This document shows, piece by piece, positions 51,630-61,511 of a stretch of 64,000 bases of DNA. A program made the position numbers and the translations under genes. The first letter of the stretch is position 1. Every line of letters begins with the position of its first letter. The notes beneath the pieces were generated by a model. The model was not told where the DNA came from. It ran no database searches and saw nothing but the letters and a program-made list of their open reading frames with translations. Origin of the DNA: Terrirubrum flagellatum (GTDB lineage: Bacteria; Pseudomonadota; Alphaproteobacteria; Rhizobiales; Beijerinckiaceae); assembly GCF_022059845.1 (NCBI RefSeq), contig NZ_CP091851.1:1364001-1428000 (forward strand), in the 5' to 3' direction.

Positions 51630-54600
51630 TTATTCCGCGGGAACCGCCGGCGGCGCGCCGTGGCCGGCCGGCGCCGGATGCGCGCCATGCCCGTGATGGG
51701 CGCCGTGCGCGCCATGGGCCGCGTCGGCGTGCTCGTCGCGGCTCTTCTCCTTCATGCGGCTGTCGATCTTGTCGAGGTAGTAATAGACGACAGGCGTGAT
51801 GAAGAGCGTCAGGAGCTGCGACAGGATCAGGCCGCCGCAGACAGCAATGCCAAGGGGCTGGCGCAGTTCGGCGCCCGCGCCATGGCCGATCGCGATCGGC
51901 AGCACGCCGAAGATCGCGGCGAAAGACGTCATCATGATCGGGCGGAACCGCACCAGAGCCGCCTCGCGAATGGCGGTCAGCGCATCGTCGCCATGTCGCC
52001 TGCGCTCGATCGCGAAGTCCACCATCATGATGGCGTTCTTCTTCACGATGCCGATCAGCATGAGGATGCCGATCATCGCCACCACCGACAGGTCCATGTT
52101 GTAGAGCTGCAGCGAGAGCAACGCGCCGATGCCGGCTGACGGCAGGCCGGACAGGATCGTGATCGGGTGGATGAAGCTCTCATAGAGCACGCCGAGCACG
52201 ATGTAGATCACGAACACCGCGGCCGTCGCGAGCAGGAGCTGGCCGGCGACCGCCTGTTCGAAGATCTGCGCCGTGCCGGAGAAGGTGCCGATGATCGAGG
52301 GGGGCATGCCGATCTCGCGCTCCGCCTGACGGATCGCGGCGGTGGCGATGCCAAGCGCAGTGCCTTCTTTCAGGTTGAAGGAGATGGTCACCGCCGGCTG
52401 CTGCGCCACGCGCGCCACGGCGAGCGGACCCACCGTGCGCCGCACGCTGGCGACGGCGTCGAGCGGGACGTTCTGGCCCGTCGATGATTTGACATAGATC
52501 TGGGAGAGCGCCGTCGCGTCGGACTGGAAGTCGCGCGTCGCCTCCATCAGCACGGAATAATCGGTCGCCGGCGTATAGATCGTCGAGATCTCGCGCGAAC
52601 CGAACGCGTTATAGAGCGTCTGCTTGATCGCATCCTGGCTCACGCCAAGCGTCGCGGCGCGCTCGCGATCGATATCGACGGCGGCCTGCGGGTTGGTGAG
52701 CTGCAGGTCGAGCGAGGCGTCGCGCAATTCGTCCAGCGTGCGCAGCTTCGCCAGCATGGTCGGCGCGAAATCGAACAGCGCCTTCAGGTCGGGGCTCGTC
52801 AGCGTGTACTGGTAATTCCCGCGCGACTGGCGTCCGGCGTTGAGGTTGATGTTCTGGACGGGGCGCGCGACGAAGGTGATGCCTGCCACCTTCGCGGTTT
52901 CGCGACGCAGACGCGACAGAATCACTTCGACGCGATCACGCGTATCCTTCGGTTTCAACGCGACGAACAGGAAGCCCTGGTTGATCGCGCCGCCGAAGCC
53001 GATGTTCGAGCTGAAATAGTCGACGGCGGGATCGGCGCCGACGATCGCGGCGATCTGCTTCTGCCGTTCGACCATCGCCTCGAAGGAGGTGTCGGGCGCG
53101 GATTCGGTGAAGGCGGTGAGAAGGCCCGTATCTTCCTGGGGGAAGAAGCCGCGCGGAACCGTCTGATAGAGATGCACGCTGTACCAGCCGGTGACGAAGG
53201 TCAGCAGCAGGAAGACGAGCCGGAATTTCAGGACGAAGTCGAGCGCCACGCGATAGAGCCACAGCATCGCCTGGAACCAGCCTTCGAGGATGCGCTCCAG
53301 CAGGCCGACCTTGCGGTGATGATCCTCCTCCTTGAGGAAGCGCGCGCAGAGCATCGGCGTCAGCGTCAACGACACGAAGCCCGAGACGAGAATGGTGACA
53401 GAGATCGTCACCGCGAATTCGCGGAAGACGCGGCCGACGACGCCGCCCATGAAGAAGACGGGGATGAACACCGCGATCAGCGACAGCGTGATCGAAATGA
53501 TGGTGAAGCCGATCTCGCGCGAGCCGACGAGCGCCGCCGTGAATGGCTTCATGCCCTCTTCGATGTGGCGCACGATGTTTTCGAGCATCACGATGGCGTC
53601 GTCGACGACGAAGCCGACCGCGAGCGTCAGCGCCAGCAGCGAGATGTTGTCGAGCGAATAGCCGAAGAGCTGCATGAAGCCGAACGTGCCGACGATCGAC
53701 ACCGGCAGCGCCAGCGTCGGAATGACGGTCGCCGACAGGCGCTTCAGGAAGACGAAGATCACCATGATCACGAGCGCGACCGACAGCAGCAGCGTGAACT
53801 GCACGTCCTCGACCGACTCGCGGATGGAGATGGAGCGATCATTGTTGACGATCAGCGAGACCGAAGGCGGCAACTGCGCCTGGAATGCGGGCAGGGTGGC
53901 CTTGATGCGATCCACCGTCTCGACGGTGTTGGCGTCGGACTGGCGGAAGATCGCGAGCACGATCGCGCGGTCATTGTTGAACCAGCCCGCCGTCTGGTCG
54001 TTGTAGACCGAGTCCTTCGGCGTCGCGATGTCTTCAAGCTTCACCGGCACGCCGTTCTTGGTGGCGACGATGAGGTTGTTGTAATTCTCGGCGCGGCGGA
54101 GCTGTCCGGTCGCCTCGATGGTGACGCGCTGGTTTTCGCCGCGCAGCGTGCCGACCGGAGCATTGGAATTCGCCGCATTGATCGCGTTGCGCACGTCGTT
54201 GAGCGCGAGTCCGCGCGCCGAGGCCGCCTTCGGGTCGACATAGATGCGCACCGCATATTTCTGCTGGCCGAAAATATTGACCTGCGCGACGCCTGGAAGC
54301 TGCGTGATCTGCTGCGCGAGGATGTTCTCGGCGTATTCATTGACCTCGCTGAGCGGCATCGTCTCCGACTTCAGCGCAAGGAAGAGGATCGGCGTGTCGC
54401 CGGGATTGACCTTCCTAAAGCTCGGCGGCGCCGGCAATTCGGCGGGCAGGCGGCGCAAAGTCGCGCTGATCTGCGACTGGACGTCGAGCGAGGCGCCGTC
54501 GATCTCGCGATCAAGATTGAACTGCAGCGTGATCTGCGTGTTGGCCTGCGTCGAGACCGAGGTCAGCGAGTCGAGGCCGGAGATGGTGGCGAAGGCGCGT

Positions 54601-54803
54601 TCCAGCGGAGCTGCAACCGAGGCCGCCATGGTCTCCGGGCTGGCGCCTGGCATCTGCACGGAGACGTTGATGGTGGGATAGTCGACGCGCGGCAGCGCGG
54701 CGACGGGGAGCTTCTTGTAGGCGAAGAGGCCGAAGATCACGAACGACAGCATCAGCAGCGTCGTCATCACGGGGCGGCGGATGCAGAGTTCGGGCAGCGA
54801 CAT
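51630..54803 (-). CDS. RND efflux transporter, HAE1 family (MdtB/MuxB-like)
   Basis: 1057 residues, trimeric inner-membrane proton-driven pump. N-terminus LCIRRPVMTTLLMLSFVIFG begins TM1; the periplasmic porter domain starts with LPRVDYPTINVSVQMPGASP. The proton-relay Asp pair in TM4 is in LAVGFVVDDAIVMLENIVRH (cited in part as VVDDAIVM). Second half repeats the topology. The C-terminal ~35 residues form an unusual tail with eight His among Ala and Gly. The fusion protein gene lies directly upstream, 39 bases away. No outer-membrane channel gene is present. Confidence 0.95.
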   Translation of the reverse strand: MSLPELCIRRPVMTTLLMLSFVIFGLFAYKKLPVAALPRVDYPTINVSVQMPGASPETMAASVAAPLERAFATISGLDSLTSVSTQANTQITLQFNLDREIDGASLDVQSQISATLRRLPAELPAPPSFRKVNPGDTPILFLALKSETMPLSEVNEYAENILAQQITQLPGVAQVNIFGQQKYAVRIYVDPKAASARGLALNDVRNAINAANSNAPVGTLRGENQRVTIEATGQLRRAENYNNLIVATKNGVPVKLEDIATPKDSVYNDQTAGWFNNDRAIVLAIFRQSDANTVETVDRIKATLPAFQAQLPPSVSLIVNNDRSISIRESVEDVQFTLLLSVALVIMVIFVFLKRLSATVIPTLALPVSIVGTFGFMQLFGYSLDNISLLALTLAVGFVVDDAIVMLENIVRHIEEGMKPFTAALVGSREIGFTIISITLSLIAVFIPVFFMGGVVGRVFREFAVTISVTILVSGFVSLTLTPMLCARFLKEEDHHRKVGLLERILEGWFQAMLWLYRVALDFVLKFRLVFLLLTFVTGWYSVHLYQTVPRGFFPQEDTGLLTAFTESAPDTSFEAMVERQKQIAAIVGADPAVDYFSSNIGFGGAINQGFLFVALKPKDTRDRVEVILSRLRRETAKVAGITFVARPVQNINLNAGRQSRGNYQYTLTSPDLKALFDFAPTMLAKLRTLDELRDASLDLQLTNPQAAVDIDRERAATLGVSQDAIKQTLYNAFGSREISTIYTPATDYSVLMEATRDFQSDATALSQIYVKSSTGQNVPLDAVASVRRTVGPLAVARVAQQPAVTISFNLKEGTALGIATAAIRQAEREIGMPPSIIGTFSGTAQIFEQAVAGQLLLATAAVFVIYIVLGVLYESFIHPITILSGLPSAGIGALLSLQLYNMDLSVVAMIGILMLIGIVKKNAIMMVDFAIERRRHGDDALTAIREAALVRFRPIMMTSFAAIFGVLPIAIGHGAGAELRQPLGIAVCGGLILSQLLTLFITPVVYYYLDKIDSRMKEKSRDEHADAAHGAHGAHHGHGAHPAPAGHGAPPAVPAE

Positions 54804-54842
54804 TGTCGATCCTGGCGTGTCGGCTTCTGGCGGCGGCTTCGC

Positions 54843-56147
54843 TTATCCCTGTGACGGCGGCGCCCCGGCGGCGGGCGCGCCCTGCGGCGGTTGCGCGACC
54901 GGCCGCGCAGCGGGCGGCGCGGTGGTGACGCGAGCGCCGTTGGCGAGCTGCATCTGGCCGTCGGTCACGACGGTCTCGGTGCCATCGAGTCCGCTCGAAA
55001 TGACCGTGCTTTGATCGACCATGCGATCGATCACGACGGGCTTCATGCGGGCCACGCCATTGTCCACGACATAGACGAAATTGCCCTGCTGTCCGTTCAT
55101 CACGGCCTCGCGCGGCACAGTGATCGAATTGGGGATCGTGCGCAGGTCGATGCGGATGTTCGCAAGACTGCCGGGCCAGAGCAATTCGTCGGCGTTTTCA
55201 AACACCGCGCGCGCGATGATCGTGCCCGTCGTGGCGTCGACCGAATTGTCGAGCAGCGCGATCTTGCCTTCGGCTGACTTCGTGATGCCCTGCGGGATCG
55301 CGGCGACCTTGGCCGTGCCCGCGGCGACCGCTTCACGCAGATCAGGCAGCAGGCGCTGCGGCACCGGGAAGGCGACATAGATCGGCGAGATCTGGTTGAT
55401 CATCGCGAGCACCTGGCCGCTTTCGCTCTGCTTCGTCAGGCTGCCGACCTTCAGCGTCGCGACGCCGATGCGACCGGTGATCGGGGCCGCGATGTCGAAG
55501 AAGGTGCGCTGAACCTTGAGGCTCTCGAGCGCCGCCTCGTCGGCCTTGATCTGGGCGCGGGCGGTGGCGACGTTGGCGCGCGCCGTATCGAGCAGGGCCT
55601 GCGAGGTCGATTCGGCCTTCGCGAGCTGCTCCTTGCGCTTCATATCCTGTTCGTTGAGGTCGAGCGTCGCCTTGGAACGCAGCAGATTGCCTTCGGCCTG
55701 TTTGATCTGCGCGTCGACGGTGCGCGCGTCGAGGCGGAACAGCACGTCGCCAGCCTGCACCGCTGCGCCGTCGGCGAATTCCACCGCCATGATTTGACTG
55801 TCGACGCGGCTGCGGATGTTGACGGTGGCCATCGCCTGCACCGTTCCGATCGTCTCAAAACGAACCGGCATCGTCTTGCGCTCGGCCTTGCCGACCTTGA
55901 TCATGACCGGCGGACGCTGGACCGGCCCGGTGGCCGCCGCGGCGGGGGCGGGCCCCGCAGCCACTTTCGTCCCACTATCCGGGAGCTTCACCCCGAGCTT
56001 GCCGGCCGTGGCGAGCGTAGCGGCGCGCAACGTCTGATCAAAACCATACGGCAATGCGGGCAAAGAGCCTTGAACAGAGGCAAAACCGGCCCCCGCCAAC
56101 GCGCCAAGCGCCAGCACGCAAATTCCCCCGAAGCGCGCCACCGACAT
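54843..56147 (-). CDS. RND periplasmic adaptor (membrane fusion protein)
   Basis: 434 residues. Signal/anchor at ~5-25, then a low-complexity linker (AAGPAPAAAATGPVQRP). The barrel-sandwich domain has ETIGTVQAMATVNIRSRVDS, quoted in part as GTVQAMATVNIRSRV. The alpha-hairpin spans ~155-215 (RSKATLDLNEQDMKRKEQLA...). Beta-barrel: GRIGVATLKVGSLTK and TGTIIARAVFEN. The C-terminus is Pro/Ala/Gly-rich. It couples the downstream HAE1 pump to an outer-membrane channel encoded elsewhere. Confidence 0.94.
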   Translation of the reverse strand: MSVARFGGICVLALGALAGAGFASVQGSLPALPYGFDQTLRAATLATAGKLGVKLPDSGTKVAAGPAPAAAATGPVQRPPVMIKVGKAERKTMPVRFETIGTVQAMATVNIRSRVDSQIMAVEFADGAAVQAGDVLFRLDARTVDAQIKQAEGNLLRSKATLDLNEQDMKRKEQLAKAESTSQALLDTARANVATARAQIKADEAALESLKVQRTFFDIAAPITGRIGVATLKVGSLTKQSESGQVLAMINQISPIYVAFPVPQRLLPDLREAVAAGTAKVAAIPQGITKSAEGKIALLDNSVDATTGTIIARAVFENADELLWPGSLANIRIDLRTIPNSITVPREAVMNGQQGNFVYVVDNGVARMKPVVIDRMVDQSTVISSGLDGTETVVTDGQMQLANGARVTTAPPAARPVAQPPQGAPAAGAPPSQG

Positions 56148-56463
56148 CCAGTTCCCCTAACTTCCCCTCGAACCGACGCCCTTGTTCCTTATACCACGTA
56201 ATACGGGCGGAATGTCGGCGTCGGCGCTGCGCTTTCCGCAGTGCCCCGCGTGGTCCTAATGCAAGCGGCGGACCAACGCAAAGGGCGATCGGGCGGCTTC
56301 CTGAATGGTCCATGAACAATTGCGTGAACGGCGCGCCGGCGCCTCTTTCCCCCGGCCCTCGACGATAGTATGCCGGCTTAAGACCTTGGGCTTGTCACGT
56401 ATCCTTCATGGGGCGTACGCACAGAGAAGCCGGCACAAGAGGTCCAGGCAAAGGGAGCGAAAA
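56148..56463. promoter_or_regulatory. divergent promoter region of the RND operon and ugpB
   Basis: 316 bases without a supportable gene. It must hold promoters for both directions. An open plus-strand frame from 56305 merely extends ugpB upstream and lacks the signal-peptide start. No clear Pho-box-like direct repeats were recognised. Confidence 0.4.
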
Positions 56464-57780
56464 ATGAGCTTGAGGGTGGGATTGGCCGGCGTGGCGTTGT
56501 CCGCGCTGATGGCGACCGGCGCGCTGGCGCAGACCGAAATCCAGTGGTGGCACGCGATGACCGGCGCGAACAACGACGTCGTCGTCAAACTCGCCGAGGA
56601 CTTCAACGCCTCCCAGAAGGACTACAAGGTCGTTCCGACCTACAAGGGCTCCTATCCCGACACCATGAACGCGGGCATCGCCGCGTTCCGGGCGGGCAAT
56701 GCGCCGCATATCATGCAGGTGTTCGAGGTCGGAACCGGCACCATGATGGCGGCCAAGGGCGCCATCAAGCCGGTCTATCAGCTGATGGCCGACGCTGGCG
56801 AACAGTTCGACCCCAAATCCTACCTGCCGGCGGTCACCGGCTATTATTCCACGGTGAAGGGCGAGATGCTTTCGTTCCCCTTCAACTCCTCCTCGACTGT
56901 CATGTGGTACAACAAGGACGCCTTCAAGAAGGCCGGCCTTGACGCCGACAAGCCGCCGAAGACCTGGCCCGAGACGTTCGACGCCGCGAAAAAGCTGAAG
57001 GCGGCGGGCTATGCGACCTGCGGCTTCGCCACCGCCTGGGTGACCTGGGTCAACATCGAGCAGTTCTCCACCTGGCACAATATTCCGATCGGCACGAAGG
57101 CGAACGGCATCGACGGCTTCGACACCGAGCTCAAGATCAACTCGCCGCTGCATGTGAAGCATCTGCAGAATCTCGTCGAGCTGCAGAAGGACAAGACCTA
57201 CGATTACGCCGGCCGCACCAACACCGGCGAGGGCCGCTTCACCTCGGGCGAATGCCCGATCATGATCACGTCTTCAGGTTTCTATGGAAACGTGAAGGCG
57301 AACGCGAAGTTCGACTGGGCCAATGCGCCGATGCCTTACTATCCTGACGCGCCGGGCGCGCCGCAGAATTCGACTCTCGGCGGCGCTTCGCTGTGGGTCA
57401 TGGGCGGCAAGAGCGCGGCGGAATACAAGGGCGTCGCGAAATTCTTCACCTTCCTCTCCGATGTCGATCGTCAGGCGAAGCTGCACACGGATTCCGGCTA
57501 TCTTCCGATCACGAAAGCCGCCTACGAGAAGGTGAAGGCGTCGGGCTTCTACAAGACCAATCCCTATCTCGAGACGCCGCTGCTCGAACTCACCAACAAG
57601 GAGCCGACCGACAATTCGAAAGGTCTGCGCTTCGGCAACATGGTGCAGATGCGCGATATCTGGGCCGAGGAGATGGAGGCGGCGCTGAACGGCCAGAAGA
57701 CCGCGCAGCAGGCGATGGACTCCGCGGTGCAGCGCGGCAATGCGATGCTGCGGCAGTTCGAGCGCACCGTCTCGCGCTGA
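56464..57780 (+). CDS. ugpB: sn-glycerol-3-phosphate ABC transporter binding protein
   Basis: 438 residues. Signal peptide ending near GALAQ. The mature N-terminus TEIQWWHAMTGANNDVVVKLA is the UgpB hallmark (WWHAM). PTYKGSYPDTMNAGIAAFRA, VFEVGTGTMMAA, MLSFPFNSSSTVMWYNKD and SGFYGN also match. It binds glycerol-3-phosphate or glycerophosphodiesters in the periplasm. ATG at 56464 with GGGAGCG upstream. A terminator-like hairpin follows before ugpA. Confidence 0.96.
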   Translation: MSLRVGLAGVALSALMATGALAQTEIQWWHAMTGANNDVVVKLAEDFNASQKDYKVVPTYKGSYPDTMNAGIAAFRAGNAPHIMQVFEVGTGTMMAAKGAIKPVYQLMADAGEQFDPKSYLPAVTGYYSTVKGEMLSFPFNSSSTVMWYNKDAFKKAGLDADKPPKTWPETFDAAKKLKAAGYATCGFATAWVTWVNIEQFSTWHNIPIGTKANGIDGFDTELKINSPLHVKHLQNLVELQKDKTYDYAGRTNTGEGRFTSGECPIMITSSGFYGNVKANAKFDWANAPMPYYPDAPGAPQNSTLGGASLWVMGGKSAAEYKGVAKFFTFLSDVDRQAKLHTDSGYLPITKAAYEKVKASGFYKTNPYLETPLLELTNKEPTDNSKGLRFGNMVQMRDIWAEEMEAALNGQKTAQQAMDSAVQRGNAMLRQFERTVSR

Positions 57781-57821
57781 GGCGCGAGGAACAGGCGGCC
57801 GTATCGGCGGCAAGCAGATGT

Positions 57822-57849
57822 AAAGCCGGCGCTTGTGCGCCGGCTTTTT
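57822..57849 (+). terminator. intra-operon terminator between ugpB and ugpA
   Basis: AAAGCCGGCG (57822-57831) pairs with CGCCGGCTTT (57838-57847) around CTTGTG, followed by a run of five T (57845-57849). This is a textbook Rho-independent terminator 41 bases after the ugpB stop. Partial read-through would yield more binding protein than permease. Confidence 0.85.
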
Positions 57850-57911
57850 CTCCAACATGATTGGTTCTGCGGCGATGTCAGCGCCGCCCTTCATCGCGTG
57901 ACGAGCGAGCA

Positions 57912-58793
57912 ATGGAAAAACGCGCGATCTTCGGCGGCCAGACGTTGCCCTATCTGCTGCTTGCGCCGCAGCTCATCGTCACCGTTCTCTTCTTCTATTG
58001 GCCGGCGTCGCAGGCGGTCTGGCAGTCGTTCCTGATTCAGGATGCGTTCGGAACCTCGACGGAATTCGTCTGGTTCGAAAACTATCAATCGCTGTTCGCC
58101 AACCGCGAATATTACAATGCGATGGGAACGACGGCGCTGTTCTCGATTCTGGTTGCAGGTTTTTCGCTTTCGATCGCGCTGCTTCTCGCGGTGATGGCTG
58201 ACCGGCAGATGCGCGGCGCGATGAGTTATCGCACGCTGCTGATCTGGCCCTACGCGGTGGCGCCTGCCGTCGCCGGTGTTCTCTGGCTCTTCATGTTCCA
58301 GCCGTCGCTCGGCATGGTGTCGCGCGGCCTGCGCGGAATGGGCGTCGACTGGAATCCGCTGCTGAAAGGCGGGCACGCCATGACGCTGGTGGTGATGGCC
58401 GCGGTGTGGAAGCAGATCAGCTACAATTTCCTCTTCTTTCTCGCGGGTCTCGCCGCCATCCCGCGCAGCGTGATCGAGGCCGCGGCGATCGACGGCGCGC
58501 GGCCGTGGCGCCGGTTCTGGACGATCATCTTCCCGCTCTTGTCACCGACAACGTTCTTCCTGCTCGTCGTCAACATCACCTACGTCTTCTTCGAGACTTT
58601 CGGCATCATCGATGCGGTCACGGGCGGCGGGCCGGCGAAAGCGACGGAGACCATGGTCTACAAGGTGTTCTCGGATGGTCGTCTCGGCGGCGATCTCGGG
58701 GGATCGGCGGCCCAGTCCGTCGTCCTGCTGCTGATCGTGATCGCGCTCACCGCGATCCAGTTCCGCTACATCGAACGGAAGGTGACCTACTGA
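57912..58793 (+). CDS. ugpA: glycerol-3-phosphate ABC transporter permease UgpA
   Basis: 293 residues, six membrane segments. [20 protein letters not shown] begins TM1, and the EAA loop is [20 protein letters not shown]. The ATG at 57912 is chosen as the family start; an upstream in-frame ATG at 57861 adds an Arg-rich leader that does not match. The stop overlaps ugpE by one base (TGATG). Confidence 0.94.
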   Translation: MEKRAIFGGQTLPYLLLAPQLIVTVLFFYWPASQAVWQSFLIQDAFGTSTEFVWFENYQSLFANREYYNAMGTTALFSILVAGFSLSIALLLAVMADRQMRGAMSYRTLLIWPYAVAPAVAGVLWLFMFQPSLGMVSRGLRGMGVDWNPLLKGGHAMTLVVMAAVWKQISYNFLFFLAGLAAIPRSVIEAAAIDGARPWRRFWTIIFPLLSPTTFFLLVVNITYVFFETFGIIDAVTGGGPAKATETMVYKVFSDGRLGGDLGGSAAQSVVLLLIVIALTAIQFRYIERKVTY

Positions 58794-59641
58794 TGGTCGA
58801 GAACAGCCGCTTCGGGGATATTCTCGCTTATGTCATCCTGACGCTCGGCGTGCTGGTGCTGGCGTTCCCCGTCTATCTCGCTTTCGTCGCCTCGACCTGG
58901 GACCCCGCGACCATCGTCAATGGCCAGTTGCCGCTGCGACCCGGCCCTTACTTCCTGCAGAACTATTATCGCGTGCTGTTTGAGGGCACCGGCAGTTCGA
59001 CGCGCCAGCCGGTCAGCGTGATGATGCTGAACTCGCTCGTCATGGCGCTGATGATCGCCATCGGCAAGATCGCGATCTCGATCCTCTCGGCTTACGCCAT
59101 CGTCTATTACCGTTTTCCCTTCAGGCAGTCGGCGTTCTGGATCATCTTCGTCACGCTGATGCTGCCGGTCGAGGTGCGCATCTACCCCACGTACAAGGTG
59201 GTCGCCGATCTCGGCCTGCTCGACACTTACGCCGGCCTGTCGCTGCCGCTGATCGCTTCGGCGACGGGCACGCTGCTCTTCCGCCAGTTCTTCATGACGA
59301 TCCCGGACGAATTGCTCGAAGCCTCGAAGATCGACGGCGCGGGGCCTTTCAAATTCTTCGTCGATACGGTGCTGCCGCTCTCGATCACGACGATCGCGGC
59401 CTTGTTCGTGATCCAGTTCATCTATGGCTGGAACCAGTATCTCTGGCCGCTGCTGATCACGACGAAGGACAACATGCAGACGATCGTGATCGGCATCAAG
59501 AAGATGATCGTGACGCAGGATGCGCTCACCGAATGGCAGCTCGCCATGGCGACCGCGGTGCTGGCGCTTCTGCCGCCTGTCGCAGTCGTGGTGCTGATGC
59601 AGCGCCTGTTCGTCAGAGGTCTCGTGGAGACCGAGAAATGA
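58793..59641 (+). CDS. ugpE: glycerol-3-phosphate ABC transporter permease UgpE
   Basis: 282 residues. N-terminus VENSRFGDILAYVILTLGVL, EAA loop EASKIDGAGPFKFFVDTVLP, and the UgpE-typical QFIYGWNQYLWPLLITT near the end. The start at 58793 overlaps the ugpA stop; the frame extending back to 58406 only shadows ugpA. A 271-base repeat-containing gap separates it from ugpC. Confidence 0.95.
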   Translation: MVENSRFGDILAYVILTLGVLVLAFPVYLAFVASTWDPATIVNGQLPLRPGPYFLQNYYRVLFEGTGSSTRQPVSVMMLNSLVMALMIAIGKIAISILSAYAIVYYRFPFRQSAFWIIFVTLMLPVEVRIYPTYKVVADLGLLDTYAGLSLPLIASATGTLLFRQFFMTIPDELLEASKIDGAGPFKFFVDTVLPLSITTIAALFVIQFIYGWNQYLWPLLITTKDNMQTIVIGIKKMIVTQDALTEWQLAMATAVLALLPPVAVVVLMQRLFVRGLVETEK

Positions 59642-59912
59642 GCGCCTCGCTCCGTCCCCGGAGTCATGTAGCGAGCGCATGCGAGCGCAATGACGTCCGG
59701 GGCCCAGCGCAAGGAAACGCGCCGCAGGCGCGGCCTTTTGAAACCGGCGTCATGTGTTCGCTTCGCTCACTATTCTTGCGCTGGGCCCCGGACACGGCTT
59801 CGCTCGCTGACGCTCGCTTCGCCGTTCCGGGGACGGCGCCAGCCAATATGCGGCGATCGAGCAAGATGCGCGTCGCCGGCGTCACGAAGCACGAAATCAG
59901 TGGGGAATCGAC
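59642..59912. repeat. repeat element within the ugp operon
   Basis: GTCCGGGGCCCAGCGCAAG (59695-59713) has an exact 19-bp inverted copy at 59775-59793, 61 bases apart. The arms are embedded in further GC-rich repeats such as GTCCCCGGAGTCATG and GTTCCGGGGACGG. The element is typical of dispersed intergenic repeats of Hyphomicrobiales and sits between ugpE and ugpC. No gene is visible in the gap. Confidence 0.8.
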
Positions 59913-60992
59913 ATGGCGGGCGTGACGCTCGAAAACGTCAAGAAGGTCTATCTCGGCGGCGTCGAAGCCGTGAAAGGCGCGTCGCTTGCGATTCCGGATG
60001 GCTCCTTCACCGTGCTGCTTGGACCGTCCGGCTGCGGAAAGTCGACGCTGCTGCGCATGATCGCGGGCCTTGAGACGATCACGTCGGGCGCGATCAAGAT
60101 CGGCGACAGGATCGTCAACGATATCGAGCCCTCCGACCGCGACATCGCGATGGTGTTCCAGAATTACGCGCTCTATCCCCATATGAGCGTGTACGACAAC
60201 ATGGCCTATGGCTTGCGCAATCGCGGCGTGGCGAAGGAAGAGATCGAGCGCCGCGTCGCCGAGGCGTCGCGCATGCTGGCGATCGGCGAGTTCCTCACGC
60301 GCAAGCCGCGCGCGCTGTCAGGCGGGCAGCGCCAGCGCGTTGCGATGGGCCGCGCCGTGGTGCGCGAGCCGCAGGCGTTCCTGTTCGACGAGCCGCTCTC
60401 CAATCTCGACGCCAAACTGCGCGTGCAGATGCGGCTCGAAATCCGCCGTCTTCATCAGCGCCTCAAGGCGACGTCGATCTTCGTCACCCACGATCAGGTC
60501 GAGGCGATGACGCTCGCCGACACGGTCGTCGTCATGAGCCGTGGCGAGATCCAGCAGGTGGGCGCGCCGACGGACGTCTATCGCCGTCCCGCGACCACCT
60601 TCGTCGCGAGCTTCATCGGCTCGCCCGCAATGAATCTCATGCCGGGGCGCGTGGCCGGCCGCGGCGTCGTCGAAATTGCAGGCGCGGGAACGCTGCCCTT
60701 CAACGCCGACGAGTTCATCGTGCAGGAAGGCGACGAAGTCGAGATCGGCGTGCGGCCGGAGGATTGGGGCCTGTTCGCATCAGGCGATGGCGGGCTGACC
60801 TTCAAGCGCGAATTCGTCGAAGAGCTCGGCGCGACGCGGCTGGTTCACGGCCTGGCGGGCGATGCGGCGCTCGTGGTCGCGATCCCGACCGGCGCCACCG
60901 ATCCCGAGACGGAAGAGGCGCGGCTCGTCGCCAAGGCGTCGTCGGTGCATCTCTTCAGCCGCGCGACGGGCCGCACCCTGCGCGCCGCGTGA
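59913..60992 (+). CDS. ugpC: glycerol-3-phosphate ABC transporter ATPase UgpC
   Basis: 359 residues. Walker [10 protein letters not shown] at 37-45, Q-loop in [10 protein letters not shown] (81-90), ABC signature LSGGQRQR at 135-142, Walker B FLFDE at 156-160, and switch His 193 in VTHDQ. A C-terminal TOBE/OB regulatory domain (~235-359) includes [11 protein letters not shown]. MalK/UgpC-type ATPases can serve several CUT1 importers, so it might also energise the ATPase-less importer at 696-3874. Confidence 0.95.
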   Translation: MAGVTLENVKKVYLGGVEAVKGASLAIPDGSFTVLLGPSGCGKSTLLRMIAGLETITSGAIKIGDRIVNDIEPSDRDIAMVFQNYALYPHMSVYDNMAYGLRNRGVAKEEIERRVAEASRMLAIGEFLTRKPRALSGGQRQRVAMGRAVVREPQAFLFDEPLSNLDAKLRVQMRLEIRRLHQRLKATSIFVTHDQVEAMTLADTVVVMSRGEIQQVGAPTDVYRRPATTFVASFIGSPAMNLMPGRVAGRGVVEIAGAGTLPFNADEFIVQEGDEVEIGVRPEDWGLFASGDGGLTFKREFVEELGATRLVHGLAGDAALVVAIPTGATDPETEEARLVAKASSVHLFSRATGRTLRAA

Positions 60993-60995
60993 TTC

Positions 60996-61406
60996 ATGGC
61001 GTTCGCGATCAAGGCCGAGATTCGCGACACCGCGGCGAAGACGTTCGCCTTCGCTGCACAGAAGACGATGTATGGCGGGAAGACTATCGCAAAAGGCGAT
61101 GTCATCTTCCTGTTCGCGAGCGAGAACGAAGGTGGGCAGGGGCTGATTGCGCAGGGCGTGGTCACGTCGGCAGAGGCGGTCGCGCGCAAGCCTGACGTCG
61201 AGCGGCAGACGCCGCGCGTGAGCATTGCAATCAAAGTCACAGCGCTGGCGAAGCGGCCGCTGGGGCGGCGTGAACTCAAGCCTTTCAATAGTTGGAACGA
61301 CGGCCGCCCCGAAACCGAGCTCAATTTCAAATTCTATCGCCAGGCGACGAACAAGATCGTTGGCGTGTCGGATGAGACCGCGGCGTTCCTGCGCGGTCTC
61401 TTTTAG
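60996..61406 (+). CDS. hypothetical protein, possible EVE/PUA-like fold
   Basis: 136 residues, starting 3 bases after ugpC. Not recognised with certainty. The segment KGDVIFLFASENEGGQGLIA resembles the strand-turn-strand of EVE/ASCH/PUA-type domains, and VGVSDETAAFLRGLF closes with a helix. Such folds bind modified nucleotides or RNA, but this is inference from a short pattern. Probably co-transcribed with ugpC. Confidence 0.65.
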   Translation: MAFAIKAEIRDTAAKTFAFAAQKTMYGGKTIAKGDVIFLFASENEGGQGLIAQGVVTSAEAVARKPDVERQTPRVSIAIKVTALAKRPLGRRELKPFNSWNDGRPETELNFKFYRQATNKIVGVSDETAAFLRGLF

Positions 61407-61511
61407 CGCTGCGGAGGCATAACAGCGAGTTGATCAATCGTGATTGGCGCCGCCGCCTTGACGCGACCTATGGCTCGGCCTCTCACGACAATCAGATATG
61501 GAGCGAAATTC

